The translations under genes were made by a program, and so were the position numbers. The notes under the pieces were generated by a model. That model was not told the DNA's origin, ran no database searches, and saw only the letters and a program-made list of their open reading frames with translations. A stretch of 7,102 nt of DNA, taken from Dechloromonas sp. (GTDB lineage: Bacteria; Pseudomonadota; Gammaproteobacteria; Burkholderiales; Rhodocyclaceae). How positions within the stretch are numbered: the first letter of the stretch is position 1; every line of letters begins with the position of its first letter. Of the stretch, positions 6,506-7,102 are shown piece by piece. Where the stretch lies: the NCBI GenBank assembly GCA_017302355.1, contig JAFLDQ010000173.1, positions 1 to 7,102 on the forward strand, in the 5' to 3' direction.

Positions 6506-6535
6506 AGTATCGCCGAGCATGGCGGCGGGAGTCAA
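6506..6535 (-). promoter_or_regulatory. Sigma70-like promoter for the complete HlyC/CorC gene
   Basis: On the minus strand a TTGACT (-35, 6535-6530) is separated by 18 nt from GATACT (-10, 6511-6506). The -35 matches the consensus at 5 of 6 positions and the -10 at 4 of 6. Transcription would start near 6499, about 93 nt before the ATG at 6406. It sits after the terminator-like hairpin of the upstream gene, which suggests separate transcription of the two paralogues. Confidence 0.5.
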
Positions 6536-6692
6536 TTGCGTTTCCCGGAATCGCCTTCCCCGCAATGCGGAAGCCGTCATCGGGCAGACGCGGGAAGACC
6601 GGAAGAATCCCGGCTGCCCCGGCGGGGTGCTGAGTTGCGAACCCCGTGCGGCCGGGCAGATTGCCGTGTCGCCGGTCCGGTCGCCGCATCCG

Positions 6693-6727
6693 GGGGCGGC
6701 GCGCGGCGAGGGGGTGCGCGCCGCCCC
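6693..6727 (-). terminator. Terminator-like GC hairpin after the upstream HlyC/CorC-family gene
   Basis: A perfect 12-bp stem (GGGGCGGCGCGC at 6693-6704, GCGCGCCGCCCC at 6716-6727) with an 11-nt loop begins 6 nt after the TAG stop at 6734. No U-tract follows in the minus-strand transcript, so it is either a U-less intrinsic terminator, a Rho-assisted 3' end, or a stabilising hairpin. Position and stem strength support a 3'-end role. Confidence 0.5.
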
Positions 6728-6733
6728 GGCCCG

Positions 6734-7102
6734 CTACCAGCGGATCTGCACTTCCTGGATGGCCTGCGGCGTCGCGCGCTGGATGGTGAACCGGATCCCT
6801 TCGACCTCGATCGTCGCGCCCGGCGCGGGGATCTCGTGGGCGAACTCGAGAATGAAGCCGGAGACGGTGTCGTAGCCGCCCTCGCCGGGCAGCTTCAGCC
6901 CCAGCTTCTCGGCCAGCATCTCCGGGGTGGCGCGGGCGCTGACCAGATAGTCATGGTGTCCGAGTTTCTTCAGCCAGCCGGCCGGCTTCTCCTGGCGGTC
7001 GTATTCATCCTGAATGTCCTCGACCACCTCCTCGATGATGTCCTCGATGGTGACGATGCCCTCGGCGCCGCCGAACTCGTCCATCACCACGGCCATCGCG
7101 TC
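6734..7102 (-). CDS. HlyC/CorC-family protein, C-terminal part, 5' end beyond window
   Basis: The last 122 residues of a second HlyC/CorC-family protein are visible, running in from the window edge. They contain the end of the second CBS repeat, with MDEFGGAEGIVTIEDIIEEV (this copy's version of the IDEYGGTEGLISLEDILEEI block in the next gene), then VEDIQDEYD. The CorC_HlyC domain follows and ends in VEGIRFTIQRATPQAIQEVQIRW. Whether the missing N-terminus carries DUF21 membrane segments or is of the short soluble CorC type cannot be told from here. The stop is TAG, followed 6 nt later by a strong hairpin. Tandem, diverged HlyC/CorC-family genes occur in many proteobacteria, so this is probably an old duplication. 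The ATG codons near 7096 are internal and should not be taken as the start. Confidence 0.9.
   Translation of the reverse strand, partial: DAMAVVMDEFGGAEGIVTIEDIIEEVVEDIQDEYDRQEKPAGWLKKLGHHDYLVSARATPEMLAEKLGLKLPGEGGYDTVSGFILEFAHEIPAPGATIEVEGIRFTIQRATPQAIQEVQIRW

Larger units (their letters stand above)
6407..6733. other. Non-coding gap between two HlyC/CorC-family genes
   Basis: This 327-nt stretch has open frames but none with family-like sequence or a good ribosome binding site of its own. It holds a 12-bp GC hairpin just after the upstream gene's stop, a sigma70-like promoter in its middle, a leader dyad, and a GGAGG (6414-6418) serving the downstream ATG. The rest shows nothing I can identify. 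Confidence 0.6.

Noticed and set aside
6407..6580. 58-residue N-terminal extension of the complete HlyC/CorC protein
   Set aside because: It runs through the promoter-like elements and leader, is Arg/Pro-rich, and precedes an ATG with an excellent ribosome binding site and a typical family N-terminus.

Overview
The window comes from a GC-rich proteobacterium. The Gram-negative outer-membrane MipA/OmpV family, the XanB2/FkbO-type chorismatase and the paired HlyC/CorC genes suggest a beta- or gammaproteobacterium, perhaps Rhodocyclales or Burkholderiales. That placement is a guess from gene content and was not tested. All convincing genes read on the minus strand, so transcription runs from high to low coordinates. 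No RNA gene, CRISPR array or mobile element was recognised.

Layout in transcription order. (1) 7102-6734: C-terminal end of an HlyC/CorC-family (CBS plus CorC domain) protein, cut by the window edge and followed by a strong GC hairpin. (2) 6733-6407: non-coding gap holding that hairpin, a sigma70-like promoter and a leader with a small dyad. (3) 6406-4994: a complete HlyC/CorC-family membrane protein (DUF21 + CBS + CorC), a paralogue of the first gene. (4) 4993-4852: gap with two GC-rich inverted repeats and a strong ribosome binding site. (5) 4851-3220: a B12-binding radical SAM enzyme with a GTG start. (6) 3219-3046: gap with an AT-rich TATAAT island at its upstream edge. (7) 3045-1705: a flavin-dependent halogenase-like protein. 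(8) 1708-680: a chorismatase-family protein. (9) 683-1: a MipA/OmpV-family outer-membrane protein, cut by the window edge.

The last three genes form a tightly coupled operon. The halogenase stop overlaps the chorismatase GTG start (GTGA), and the chorismatase stop overlaps the MipA start (ATGA). A chorismatase that makes hydroxybenzoate from chorismate beside a flavin halogenase recalls the xanthomonadin/aryl-polyene pigment loci, where a 3- or 4-hydroxybenzoate starter becomes the aryl head group and may be halogenated. The neighbouring B12 radical SAM enzyme could add a methyl group or rearrange the scaffold, and the outer-membrane protein could serve where such pigments reside. This joint pathway is inference: no ketosynthase, acyl carrier protein or other pigment-core gene lies in the window. 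The HlyC/CorC pair is most likely an unrelated housekeeping neighbour.
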